Positions 22,324 to 34,631 of a stretch of 64,000 nt of DNA are shown here, piece after piece. Origin of the DNA: Cryptomeria japonica (Eukaryota > Streptophyta > Pinopsida > Cupressales > Cupressaceae); NCBI RefSeq assembly GCF_030272615.1, contig NC_081409.1:473614573-473678572 (forward strand), read 5' to 3'. The number at the start of each line of letters is the position of its first letter. Position 1 is the stretch's first letter. Both the position numbers and the translations under genes were made by a program. The notes below the pieces were generated by a model. It had not been told where the DNA came from. It searched no databases and was given only the letters and a program-made list of their open reading frames with translations.

Positions 22324-23960
22324 TTTTGTCCCTCTTTGAAGCAAGGTGTGATGACATGTTGATTCAAAGAATAATCTCATTTTGATGATGATATTGGTTT
22401 GATAGGATGCCCCAGCTATTGATTGATAAATTGCGATACGATGATGCCCCCTCGGGAGATCAATTGAGATAATTGACCTTTGGAGTTTTTGCATCTTTTG
22501 TGAAATTGATATCCCAATTAGAAATGATTTGATTTCTGCAACTATGGTTGATGAAAATGTGATTTCTACGATCACAGTAATGTGGTTCTTGATTATTGAT
22601 AAAGCTTGATTGATTAGATTGATAAGATCAAGATTCAATCTGGTTTCAGGAATGACACCTCCTGTATAAGACAAAGATGATGAAAGGTGTCTGGTTTCAA
22701 GAATGATATATCTTATATAAGACATGATCGGAATGTCTGGTTTCAAGAAAGATACATCATGTACAAGACATGATAGAATAGAAGAGATGTGATTGATTGA
22801 TAGAATTGATAAGATTGATTGGATAAAGAACTGACAATTTATTGATATCAAGTTGCAGGAAAAATTTAGATATGCTGATGTTGGTTCTATTGAGGGGAGA
22901 AATATAAGATTTCACTGAGTTGATAATATATGGATAGAGATGAGTCATCAGTTTGATTGTGTATACACTTATGATGACACCTTGATAGTTCCTACGATAG
23001 ATTTAACCTTGGATAAAATGAGCATGTGGGATCCCATGCAAGAATGAAAGGCAAGCTAAATGCAAATGCCAATGCAAATGAAATGCAAATCTATGACTGG
23101 ACGAGTCTCTAGGTTATTGCATTTTGTCATCATTGAGCTTTTTAAATGTGGGAAGTAAGTGCAAACATCGATGGTATAATTGAACCATGATGACCTGAGC
23201 ATGACTTTCATGGATTTTGATATCGCAAGTTAGCACAAGCATCGAGGTATAATTGAACCGAGATGACCTAAGTGTTGCTTGCATAGAACAGGCAGTATTA
23301 ATCATTTCAAAATGCAAATCAGAAATGTCTTTGATGATACTCCGATGATCATGTCCCGAGACAAATTTCCACATATCAATGATTGATTTACAGACATCAG
23401 ACAACAAAAATATCATGTTCCTTCCATGTTTCTCTAGTCAAAGACATCCTGGAGTCACTTAGAAATCATGATAGCAAAAATCAAGATAGAAAAGTTGAAC
23501 AATCATGTTAAAATTATTATCCAAAAGATATCATCCATGTGCTTAGACTGACTTTGTGATAGCTTGATGGTTGACAATTTGATCTCATGTTCAATGTTGG
23601 ATATGTCTCAGTTTTCGCTTGATAAGAGTTGCCTAACTATTGTTCTACATGTTTGATTAAGCTCAAAATGATCAAAAATGTTGCCCCCAACTAGGTGTAG
23701 GATTTTGCACCAAGCCTAGAAACAAATTCATTATGATATACCCAATGATCCAAACCATGATGAGAAGCCACACGGGATGCCTACGTATGTACAAGGCTTT
23801 ATTATGGATATGAACAGTGCTGATGGAAAAGAATGCAAGTGGAAGGATGCACAAACTAATAGATGGAAGAACTAGCAGACAGATAGTGCCTATTTGCCAG
23901 GTTTTCACCATCTATTTTTATTGCACTTTTTCTCATATTTGATTTTTTTTGGATTTTCTA
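22324..23960 (-). other. Non-coding region between integrase and 3' LTR of element D, with small repeats
   Basis: About 1.6 kb without a recognisable gene. Three copies of a TCTGGTTTCA(A/G)GAA block start at 22639, 22690 and 22736. Two copies of a CATCGA(T)GGTATAATTGAACC block start at 23166 and 23240. The 185-codon minus-strand frame at 22294-22851 covers the first repeats and the LTR start and has no motif. Confidence 0.5.
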
Positions 23961-23963
23961 CAT

Positions 23964-24098
23964 TTTCACTTTTTTGTATTATGCTTTTTCACTGTTTTTG
24001 TATTTTTTTTATTTTTCACTGTTTTTGGATTTTTTTGCTTTTTCACTGTTTTTGGATTTTTATGCTTTTTCACTGTTTTTGGACTTTTCTTCTTTTTC
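23964..24098. repeat. 27-base T-rich tandem repeat
   Basis: CACTGTTTTTG recurs at 23990, 24017, 24044 and 24071, an exact 27-base period, with TTTTTGGATTTTT(A/T)TGC between. It lies just downstream of the integrase end of element D on the minus strand. The Phe-rich plus-strand frames across it are artefacts of the repeat. Confidence 0.85.
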
Positions 24099-24103
24099 AA
24101 ACA

Positions 24104-25866
24104 TAAAACTTATTCAGATGCATGCTATTGATGGTTTCTTCGAGCTGATCTTCATCCCGTGTTGATAGCTAATATGCTCCTGACCCAAATATGGTTGTGA
24201 CCACAAATAGACCTAACCAGTTTGGTTCGAACTTTCCTTTCTTTTCTCGTTCTGCCTAGTTGCGTGGATTTTCCTTTAGTACTAGTTCTCCAACTTGAAA
24301 GACTTGTGGTTTGACCCTATGATTATAAATTCAACACATTCTTTGTTGATATACATTTAAATGATCAAAGGTATTTTGTCTTCATTCATGGATCAATTAT
24401 AACTCCTATAGTCTAGATACTCATTGTTCTTCATCTGGAATAAGACCTTTTAATGATACTCGTAGAGAAGGTATCTCTACTTCTATTGGCAATATTGCTT
24501 CTGATCCATAAACAAGAGAGAAAGGTGTGGCACCTGTTGGTGTGCGAATACTAGTACAGTAGGCCCATAGAGAAGGGTTCAATTGAATATGTCAATCTCT
24601 CCCATCATCATTCACTGTCTTTTTGAGGATTTTCAAAATAGTTTTGTTTGATGCTTTTGCTTGTCCATTCCCTTGTGGATAGTAGGGTGTGGAAAATCTA
24701 TGTTGGATCTTGAATTTCTCACATAGCTCTTGTACATCCTGATTCTTGAAAGGTCACCCATTATCAGTGATAATGGTCATGGGTATTCCATAGCGACAGA
24801 TGATGTAGTTCAAGATAAATGGAGCAATTTGTTTTCCTGTGATATTTGTGAGAGGTACTACCTCAGTCCATTTTGTGAAATATTTTGTAGCTACAAGGAT
24901 GAATTTGTGACCATTCAATGAAGAAGGATTTATCTTTCCTACTAGATCAAGACCTCATTTGACAGAAAGGCCAAGATGTTGCCAAAGCATGAAGTTCTTG
25001 TGCTGGTGCATGAATCAAATTCCCATGGATCTGACATTGTTTGCATGTTCTAGCTATCTGAAAAGAATCTCGTTCCATAGTTGGCCAATAATAGCCCAAG
25101 CGTATGAGTTTTTTTGAAAGGGTAAGACCACTTGAATGAGTGCTACAATTGTCATTATGGACTTCATGTAAGTCCTTCTTAGATTCTTCTTGTTTGAGGC
25201 ATCTTAAAAGAGTACCGTTTAGACCTCATTTAAACAAGGTATCCGCAACGAGAGTATAATGGGAGGATTGGCGAATAAAGTTTCTCTTTTGATTTTTCGA
25301 TAAGTTAGGAGGGAGGATATTATCTTTCAGGTATGTGTAAGTTTGGCCGTAACGGGAGGAATCATGCCCAACAAGGTGACAAATAGTTTGGGAATTAGGA
25401 CAATTATGAGCAAGGTAAAACAACTCTTCTACTAGGAATTCATAACGCTGTTGATTTTCTTGTGTCTGAAGTAGAGAAGCAAGTGTAGCCATGGCATCTG
25501 TTGCTTTGTTGTCATTCCTTGGAATCTGTTGAAAAGTTATTTCTATAAAGTATTTCTTGATATCATCAACCATGTTTTTATAAGTCATCAACTTTTCGTT
25601 CTTTATTTGATAATCATCATTGATTTGATTGATGACGAGCTGAGAGTCTCAAAAGACTTGAAGTTGTGTAATGTTCCATTTTATAGTCATTTTGATACCT
25701 GTAACCAAAGCTTCATACTCTGTTGTGTTGTTGGTGCATGGAAAGATTAATTTGTATGCTTTTGGGATTGTATGACCTTGTGGTGTGATGAATAGAATAC
25801 CTGCTCCTGATCCATGTTGTGTATATGAACCATCAAAGTATAATTTCCATGTTTTTGTTGTGACTG
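24104..25866 (-). pseudogene. Archaeal-type RNase H and integrase of element D
   Basis: Minus-strand order: RNase H of the Tat type (LYFDGSYTQHGSGAGILF near 25850-25800, then NNTTEYEAL, then the piece 25591-25226 with IPRNDNKATDAMATLASLLQ). The zinc-binding N-terminus of integrase and a YYWPTM segment follow near 25080. The core with an ITDNG motif interrupted by TGA comes next, then YYPQGNGQAKASN near 24660, and an INT tail ending in NSMHLNKFYV near 24110. Here the extra RNase H sits directly before integrase, the common Tat arrangement and different from B and C. Broken by several stops. Confidence 0.8.
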
Positions 25867-26058
25867 TGAGGGGAGGATTAATTAATCAAAGGGGACTATT
25901 GAAATGAACCTATTAAATAAATCCTTAGATTTATTAATAAGTATATGAAAGGGAGAATTTCATCAAATTTCCTAATGAATTCAATTAAATTAGGAAGGGG
26001 AATTAATTAATTAATTGCTTATTTAATTAATTATCTTCAGACCATTTTTAGGTGTATA
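25867..26058 (-). repeat. Truncated 5' LTR start of element D
   Basis: Nearly identical to 22131-22321. On its inner side it is joined to the RNase H coding sequence of D, marking the deletion joint at 25866/25867. Confidence 0.85.
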
Positions 26059-26437
26059 TAGTAGCAACTATCAGAAGGAAACATAACTTGCAGAGCACCA
26101 AATCACGAACCATTTAAAATTTAGATACACATGAACATCCCAAACAATATCCCAAAATATCAGCCCAAGATATAGTCACACTGAAATATACCGAAAGAAA
26201 TACCAAACTCTACAAAGCACTGATCAGAAAAACCAAACTGCAAACTGGATCATATGATATAATCACCTAAGCTTCTGAATCACCAAAACCAATACAGAAA
26301 GATATAATGATACTATAATACTCCATACACTAAAATATGATCCCAATAAACCAATATGCAACCACCAAAGCAATAAATCATAGGAATATGTTGACATCAA
26401 TGAAAACAACATATCCTAGCAGCAACAATGTCCAACA
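26059..26437 (-). repeat. Copia F 3' LTR, proximal part
   Basis: In sense orientation it starts TGTTGGACATTGTTGC at 26437, right after the polypurine tract. It matches 31916-32295 of the 5' LTR and stops at the insertion of D. Confidence 0.85.
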
Positions 26438-26730
26438 ATCTCCCCTTTTGGCATTGATGGCAACATATGGATGTGAAAAATAAACAATGCAAAGAAAGAG
26501 AACATCTCCAACAAACTCCCCCTAAGATTAAGCACATAAAATAATTTTTCACATACTTCTCTCCTCCTTTGAACAAAAAAACCAAACTCTCCCCCTTAGA
26601 TAAACAAATCAACTCATTCAAACCACAAACAGACTACTCCACCAGAGGAGCCACATAAACTCATCAATCCAGACAAAAAGATAAGACTGTGAATTCCATC
26701 AGATTGATGCAACTCAATGCATCTAGTTCC

Positions 26731-29700
26731 CATTAGGAGGGGTGGATACCCCTAACTTGTCTCTCAAATAGAAAAATGTATCTACAAGCAAAGGCTTAGT
26801 GAAAATATCAGCAATTTGTTCCTTTGTAGACACATACTCTAATTTCACTTCCTCTTCACTAACTTTTTATCTCAAGAAATGATATTTGATTGATACATGT
26901 TCTTTGAATATTGCACTGGATTCTTTGACATATTAATAGCACTAGAATTATCACAATAAATGACAATAGACTCATCATAGATAACTCTGATATCCTTCAA
27001 CATTTGCTTCATCGAAACTACCTGAGTACAGTTACTAGCAGCAGCAATGTATTCAACTTCAGCAGTGGATAAGGAAATTGAATCTTGTTTCTTAGTAACC
27101 CATGAAACCAATTTCTTACCCAAAAAGAATGCACCACAGGAGGTACTCTTTCGATCATCAACATTACCTACCCAATCAGCATCAGTGTAAGTACATAACA
27201 TGAAATAATCATTCCTTGGATACCATAAACCATAATCCATAGTTCCTTTCAAGTATCTGAACATCCTCTTTACAGCAGTGACATGACCCTCCTTCAAAAC
27301 AGATTGATTTTTAGTAGCCATGCACATAGCATGCATAATGTTTTGTCTAGTTTGATTCAAGTATAACAGTCCACCACTCATAGATCTGTATAAATTCTTA
27401 TTAGCTTTCGGAGATTCATCATTTTTAGATAATTTGCAGCCAGTCACCATAGGTGTTCCAACGGGTTTAGAGTCTTCTAGTCCAAACTTCTTTAGTAATT
27501 CCTTCACACATTTAGTTTGAGATATAAAAATGCCTTTTCCAGTCAATGAAATCTACAAACCCAAGAAAAATTTCATCCCTCCTATCATAGACATCTCAAA
27601 TTCTTTTTGCATATCACCGACAAACTGCATACTCAAGTTATCATCTCCTCCAAAGATAATGTCATCAAAAAAAGTTCAACAATAAAGATGTTATCATTCT
27701 CAATCTTGAAATATAGATTACTATCAGCAATACCTTTATTAAATCCTAATTTCAACAAGTACTTATCCAATCTAGCATACCAAGCAGGGCTTGTGTCAAT
27801 CCATAAAGAGCTTTCTTCAGTTTGCATACCATGTCTCCATCATTTGATAATGAAAATCCATTAGGTTGCTCAATGTAGACTTCTTCGTCAAGATCACCAT
27901 TCAAAAAGGCTAACTTGACATCCATCTGATATACCTTGAAATCCTTATACACAGCATATGCAAGCAATAGTCTACTAGCTTCAAGTCTAGCTATCGGAGA
28001 AAAAGTCTCCTCATAATCAATCCCTTCCTTTTGTCAATATCCTTTGCATACCAATCTTGCTTTATTTCTAACAACTTTAGTGGCTTCATTAAATTTGTTC
28101 TTGAATACCCATTTAGTACCAATCACATTCTTATCTTTAGGTCTAGGCACAAGTTCCCATTTGTTATTCTTTTCAATCTAATTCAATTCTTCTTCCATAG
28201 CCCTTATCCAATTTTCATCTTTTCAAGCCTCAACAACATCTTTAGGTTAAATTTTAGAAATCAAACATACCTCTTCAATAGCTAGCCTTCTTCTAGTCAT
28301 CACACCTTTATTTTTATCACCAATAATCTAATTTTCTGAATGATTCAATCTTACATACCTCAGAGTCTTCTGATTATTTTGATTTTCGGGTTCCTACACC
28401 ACTCCACCAGTAGCAGCAATATCCGGGTTAGTTGTTTCTATCAAATCGTTATGCTTCAATTCTCCAGTAGGAATATGTGTTAGAACAACATGTTGACCAT
28501 CATCATATCTGCATGCTCTGATTTCTTTTCCACAGTTCTCATCAACTTTCACATTTGCACTTTCCACTATCTTTCTCAATCTCTTATTGTAGCATCGGTA
28601 GGATTTTCTCTTTCTTGAATATCCTAAGAAAATTCCTTCATCACTTCTTGCATCAAACTTTCCTATATCCTCATCTCTCTTGATATAACACTTGCTTCCA
28701 AAAATTCTAAAATATCTCATAGTATGAACATGACCAAACCATACCTCATAAGGAGTCTTACTGGTATCACCTTTATATGCACTTGGTTGAATGTGTAAAC
28801 AGCAGTGCTAATAGCTTCTCCCCAATAGATATTCAGAACATTCCCTTTAATCAACATAGTCCTTGCAGCATCCAAGATAGTTTTGTTCTTCCTTTCAACA
28901 ACTCCATTTTGTTGTGGGGTTCTAGGAGCATATAATTGTCTTCTAATCCCATTCTTCTCACATAATGAATCAAACTCACCGGAAAAAAATTCTCCTCCTC
29001 TGTCAGATCTTAAACATTTCACCTTCAATCATGTCTTAGTCTCAACCTTTGCTTTGAATATCTTGAATTTGTCCATTCCATTTTTCCTTCAAAATGATAA
29101 CCCACATCATTCTAGAATAATCATCTATCAGTAACATGAAATATTTGTCACCCTGCACACTTCTAATGTTTGTAGGTCCACATAGGTTAGTATGCATGAG
29201 ATCTAGCAATCCATTAGATGTATACTGCTTACTCTTGAAATAAATTCTTTCTTTCTTACCCATTTGACATTCCTTACATATCGGATTAGCAGGCTTAACA
29301 ATTTTAGGAAGGTCTCTAACAGCTTGTGTGGAACTGATCTTAATCATTGAGTCAAAATTAACATGACACATTCTCCTATGCTACAAACAACTTTCATCAA
29401 TCTGAGCAATCAAGCAACATTTCTCACTAGCATTCAAATCAAATATATTACCTTTAGTCTTAGTTCCAGATGCAATCTCTATATCGGAGGCAATTAGGAT
29501 CATGCATTTTCCATTCTTGAATTGTAAACCATAACCTTTGTCGACCATTTGTCCAACACTTAAAAGATTATGCTTCAAACTTTTAACATACAAGACATCA
29601 TCAATGTTATGCTTACAATAAAAGGAAATAGAACCTCTACCATGAACCACACAGGCTTTGTCATCTCCAAATCTTACTATTCCACCATCATACCTCTCCA

Positions 29701-29900
29701 TACTCTCAAATTTTATTTTATCACCTGTCATATGATGTGAACAATCGTTGTTAATCACCCATTCATCTTTCTCTTCAACTTTAGTAGCTAAAGTTTTCTC
29801 CTCAATAGTAAAACTTGTGGAATCAACAGGTACCGGTCCATCTTCTTTGATAGCAATAAACACAACTTCATCTCCTTCTGATTCTTCATCTATAACACCT
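26731..29900 (-). pseudogene. Copia F pol: protease, integrase, RT, RNase H
   Basis: Minus-strand order. Protease region near 29770 reads WVINNDCSHHMTGDK, so the catalytic Asp-Ser-Gly is lost. GAG-pre-integrase follows (CHVNFDSMIKIS, 29370), then the integrase core (LLIDDYSRMMWV, 29140; CLRSDRGGEFFSGEFDSL, 29010; APRTPQQNGVVERKN, 28930). RT ([20 protein letters not shown], 27930-27870; a frameshift in the VDD active-site area near 27680) and RNase H (YTDADWVGNVDDRKST, 27200; STAEVEYIAAA, 27070) complete it, ending near 26731. Many stops and frameshifts. Confidence 0.85.
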
Positions 29901-29950
29901 TCATCAGTAGCATAATAATAGTTCTTTTGATGCTTGTACGTCCGGTTAGA

Positions 29951-30903
29951 CTAGTAAGACTTATCATACTTTTTATGCTTCTCATACCTATCATTCCCAT
30001 CATGCTTATCATATTTGTCATGCCTATCATATTTAGACATTCTCTCTAGGAATCTAGAAGACAAATATCCTATCTTATTGCAAGAGAAACATTTCAGAGG
30101 TAATTTTCTATCATACTTACCAACTCCCTTAGGAAATCTATGGGCAATCAATGCTTCAAGCTCATCCAATTCTCCTTTTTTCTCTTCCATCTCTCTTCTC
30201 TCTCTTTCATATCTGGATATTCTGCATTCATCGGGATCATACTTCTTATTTCTAGATACAGATGCTCTAAATTTTGTTTCAAACTTTCCATGTGATTCAC
30301 CAAATTTGCTCAGTTCAAATGTAACAATCTTTCCGGCCAACATATCTCTTGTTACAGTAGTCACACTCTGGATTTCATCAATAGAAACTACCTTATGTTT
30401 GTAAGCAGGAGGCAATGATCTCAATACCTTAGCAAAAATTTCATCTTCTTCAAGGGTTCCACCATCACATCCGATACCTAGGACAAGTTCATTCACCTTA
30501 GCCATAAAGGAGTTTATGTTCTCATCTTCTCCCATCTTCAGCATCTCACACTTCCCTTTAAAAATTTGCAACTTACCAACTTTGACTTTTTTATCTCCTT
30601 CATACAGGGTCTCAAGCTTCTCCCAGATCTCATGTGTAGTCTAAAGTCCTGTTACATTAGTCATTTCTAAATCAATCAGGGTGCTCAGTAATGCTTCCTT
30701 ATTTCTAATGTCATTTTCAGCATCCATGATCTCAACAACAGTAACCAGTCCATTCTAAGGAACAGAATAGGCATCCTTTGTAATCTTCCAGTAATCTTCT
30801 CCAAGACATCTCAAGTGCACCTCCATCTAGTTCTTCCATATAGAATATTGCTTCCATCAGATCTCGGACTTTCCTTCTTAAAGATAACACCTCTAGTTGC
30901 CAT
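29951..30903 (-). pseudogene. Copia F gag
   Basis: Begins at the ATG at 30903 (MATRGVIFKKESPRSDGSN). It contains the UBN2-like gag domain (GKCEMLKMGEDENINSFMAK, 30555; LRSLPPAYKHKVVSIDEIQS, 30440) and a zinc-knuckle remnant CFSCNKIGYLSSRF near 30060, with the His and last Cys altered. Frameshifts in the first 300 bases. It ends in a Lys/Asp/Tyr-rich repeat (DKYDKHDGNDRYEKHKKYDK). Confidence 0.8.
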
Positions 30904-30945
30904 CCCGGATCTCCTCAAGCAATTAAGCTTCTTTCGGAGGCTCTA

Positions 30946-30958
30946 GCTCTAATACCAA
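30946..30958 (-). other. Primer-binding site of Copia F
   Basis: Minus-strand TTGGTATTAGAGC next to the LTR end, a one-base variant of the TGGTATCAGAGC site complementary to the 3' end of initiator tRNA-Met used by most plant Copia elements. Confidence 0.75.
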
Positions 30959-30959
30959 T

Positions 30960-32295
30960 TATTGGCAACAATAATGACAGAAAAAAAAGAGGGGGGGTGA
31001 ATTATTTTTCACCGAATTAATAAAATTAACCACAAATACAAATTTGATAAACTACAACAACAGCAAAGATAAAAAAAATTGATAGCACAACACACAACAC
31101 CAAGATTTTGACATGGAAAACCCGGTTAAGGGAAAAACCATGGTGAGAACCTACCCACAATAAGATGATACTCTACAGTAGTATGTGAAAATAATTACAA
31201 TGGGGAATGCACCAGCATTTAGACACACTTCCTAGAGCTCACTACTCAAGATACAATAACCCATAAGGCTACAACCCTTAGGTAAGTCTCATTGACTTAC
31301 AACAAGATTCTGACTACAATCCAGAAGAAATGAACTGCAATAATAGCATCTACTAATGCCTAATGACAGTCCTGGTTAAGCATATTTGTCTTCTCTACAC
31401 CAACATCTACTCAATACACAACACCAAAAGATGAATCCCTTCATTCACACATACACCACTCTCTGATAATGCAAACACAACCTCGATACCTAGATTACAT
31501 GACTATATCACCTATTTATAGAATTCATCAACCTTGACTACAAGGTTGGCCAAACCCTCAACTCACAATTACAAAATTGCATCACACAATACAAAGATCG
31601 ACCACATTACCAATATAAGAATATACATGATATAGCATGGACCTAAATCAAATGCTCAAACACGCAACACCATCGGAAATCATGCCAAGATCCACCGCAA
31701 CACGCTACACCACCAAGAATACCGCATAACATGGAGAACATCACCGGTTTAAGAAAGTTACCAAAAAATTGCACAAAGATCAATGTAGATCATCAAAACA
31801 AATAGGACACAATTTGAAAACACCAGCAAGCACGTTAGAATCATTTGCAATAGCTGCACCAACACCACTTATCAAATATTCATCGATCAACATCTGAAAC
31901 TAAAGAACACTTAAACAATAAAAATTGTCAAGAGGAAAGATAACTTGTGGAGCATCAAATCATGAACCATTTGAAAAGAATATACACATTAACATCCCAA
32001 ACAATCTCCCAAAATCTTAGCTCAAGATCTGATCACACCGGAATATACCAGAGGAAATACTGAACTCTGCAAAGCAATGATCAGAAAAACCAAATTGCAA
32101 ACTGGATCATATAATATGATCAATTAAGCTTCTAGAACACCAAAACCAATAGAGAAAGACATAATTATACTATAAATACTCCATACACCAAACCATGATC
32201 CCAATAAACCAATCTGCAACCATTGGAGCAATAAATCACTGGAATATGTTGACATCAATGACAACAACATATCCTAGCAGCAGCAATGTCCAACA
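30960..32295 (-). repeat. Copia F 5' LTR
   Basis: 1336 bases, TGTTGGACATTG start (at 32295) and CCAATA end (CCAGCA in the 3' copy). Matches the split 3' LTR and the fragment at 37197-38158. Confidence 0.85.
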
Positions 32296-34631
32296 ATACC
32301 AAGGTTGGTGCATTTGCAATCGTCACTTTTATATCTTCAAAAGATTATCTCCCTTCAGTAGTCCATTTGAAAATAGAGTGATTTTTCATCATCTCAGCAA
32401 TGGGCTTTGTCCACTTAGTAAAACTAGGCAAGAATTTCCTCAAACAGTTTACCTGTCCAAAAAAAAAAAGGATGCCATCCTTACTCATGGGAAATCTCAA
32501 TTGCATGATAGACTTCACTCTCTCAAGGTCAATTTTTATTCCTTCCTTTGAAACAACATGACCTAGAATCTTTCCTTCAGTTACAACAAAAACATATTTC
32601 TCAGGGTTTACAGATATCCCTTCTTCCCGACACCGCTATAATATTGTTTTAAGGTTGTGTAAGTCATCATCCCTCTTCTTGGAATACATTGTCAAATCAT
32701 CCAAATAAATTAAAATAATCTTATTCATGAGATCTCTAAAAGATAAATCCATGGCCCTCTAAAAAGTTGTGCTTGCATTAATAAGACCGAATGGCATTCT
32801 ACCATAAGCAAAAACACCAATAGGTGTAGTGAAAGTTGTTTTATGTTGGTCTTCTAGGGCCACTTCAACTCGATTATAACTGGAGAAGCCATCAAGAATG
32901 GACATCATTATAATGCTAGAAACTATCTGCAATATATGAACCATTATTTTTAATGGATAATTATCTTTTAAGGAGGCCTAATTCAAGTTCCCGAAGTCAA
33001 CACAGATCCTTATCTCTCCATTTTTCTTTCCGACAAGGACTATATTAGCTACCCAAGTAAATTGATGTATAAGATATATAATCTTTGTGCTCTATATCTT
33101 ATCTATTTTAATAAAAATAGAATCATCTATTTTATGGTTATAGCTTCGTTGTTTTTGTTTAAAATGTGAGACACCAAGTTTCAATGGGATCAGCATAGCA
33201 CCACGCAAAAACATCTTGATAACATGTCAATAAGGAGACAAACTTTCCTTTCTCTTCAAGAGAACAACATCTACCAATGCAAACATACTTAGGGTTATCT
33301 TCAGTACCAATATTCACTCGATCATACTCAGCAGATGATTCAAAAGCCTTACTTTTCTGCTTCGGACACTGGTCATGTCTATTGAATATATTTTCAAGAG
33401 AAACTAATCCCTCAAGTATCTTATTTCCTTTTAATATCACAACTTCAGCTTCCCTTCCCTCGCAAGCAGGAATGTCTTCTTCTAGTATATCATTACTTTT
33501 ATCACTACTACCTTCAAAAGAGCAATGGGAAAAAGACTCCAAGAAATTCAATAATCAGTTGATCATCATTGAACACCTACCAATGATCCATGTTGTCAAG
33601 AACATTAGGTCGATATATAACTTCAACCTGAGGTTTATCTATAAAATCAAGATGTGGCAAAATTTATGAGGCTAAAACTTCGAGGGAATCAACTCTAGCA
33701 TTTTGACTTCTTGGGACAAACTCAATGGAAAAGGCGTCAAACATTTCAATACAATCCCAAACCCTAGTTTGGTAATGTTTTAGCCATTTTTTACAGTATA
33801 CACTTTCCTAACTTGTTTCACAACCAATTCAGCATCCCCCATGGCTCTCAACTGTTTAATACTCTTTTCTTTGGCCAAACCTAGACCAAGTAATAAAGCT
33901 TCGTACTCTGTTGTATTGTTGGTATTAGCAAATTCCAATTTAAAGGCAAAAGGGAATTTGTAACCATCTAGTGACACCAAGACAACCCCTGCTCCTGACT
34001 TAGCATTAGCACAACTTCCATCAAATTTTAGTGTCCATAATTCATTAACCAAGTTGGGGCTAATTTGATTTGAACTCTGAATTTGGGTAGAAGAACACAT
34101 GTAAGTGTCAAGCCTAGTTTCTACAAACAGAATAGCTATCGTGGGATCTCTGGACTTTAGCATTGTGAACTTGGCTTTAGGTTCGAGGTTCAAGTGTATC
34201 ATTTTCCCTTTCAATGGGATCAAGGCATGAGACCAATGCATTTGTATTTCCCACCCCAAGTCTTTATAAAAACTTCTACCCAAAAGCATCCCATAGCTGG
34301 TAGGAATATCAACAACCAATATGGTCAACTTCAATCTCTTTTTGGGAAAAACAATTAAGGCTACCTATGCATCTTTGATCTATCCTATAATAGGGACTGT
34401 GGAACTATCCATGGAATAGCATTTACCCTAAAAGGAAGTGATAGACAATCCTAGGGCTTGCACTACTTGGGCAGGCATCACATTTTCTGAAGCCCCAAAA
34501 TAAATAATACAATTGCTTAATCTAAACTTAACAATAAATAAAGACACATAGAAGGGTTCTGGTTTAGCAATGGGGTCTTGCAAGTTGGAAGGTTCACTTT
34601 TGGAGTTTGAGAAAAAAAATCTTTGACACAA
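32296..34631 (-). pseudogene. Protease, archaeal-type RNase H and RT of Tat-like element C
   Basis: Protease first: its active site reads CIIYFGASENVMPAQ (34525), so the catalytic Asp of DSGAS is replaced. The strand ILVVDIPTSYGMLLGRSFYK follows at 34315. The same open frame (34334-33780) continues into an RNase H (LWTLKFDGSCANAKSGAGVV, 34045; NNTTEYEALLLGL, 33930; MGDAELVVKQV). A spacer follows (33551-33159, with VNIGTEDNPKYVCIG). Then comes RT: NGEIRICVDF near 33020, DGFSSYNRVEVA at 32900, RMPFGLINASTTF at 32800, active site IYLDDLTMYS near 32710, and an FEDIKVTIANAPTLV-type end at 32296. The reading is then cut by Copia F. Confidence 0.85.

Larger units (their letters stand above)
21177..26058 (-). 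mobile_element. Tat-like Gypsy element D, internally deleted
   Basis: A TAGTA(G) duplication (21171-21176 and 26059-26064) encloses it inside the Copia F LTR, and the LTR alignment of F resumes exactly across it. 3' LTR 21177-22321; a 192-base 5' LTR start (25867-26058) is joined directly to the archaeal-type RNase H at 25866. Everything from the rest of the 5' LTR through gag, protease, RT and first RNase H is missing. Integrase is present but has stops. Confidence 0.75.
20214..32295 (-). mobile_element. Copia element F, minus strand, with Tat-like element D nested in its 3' LTR
   Basis: 5' LTR 30960-32295; 3' LTR 20214-21170 plus 26059-26437, split by D. Target duplication ATACT (20209-20213) versus ATACC (32296-32300), one mismatch. 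The primer-binding site is 30946-30958 and the polypurine tract is at 26438-26450 (complement of ATCTCCCCTTTTG). Gag and pol are recognisable but broken by stops and frameshifts. The flanks are both the RT/RNase H connection of element C. Confidence 0.85.

Noticed and set aside
22294-22851. 185-codon minus-strand frame
   Set aside because: It spans short repeats and the LTR start of D, contains no motif and follows no coding signal.
23894-24165. Phe-rich overlapping plus-strand frames that look like membrane proteins
   Set aside because: They are translations of a T-rich 27-base tandem repeat in all three frames.
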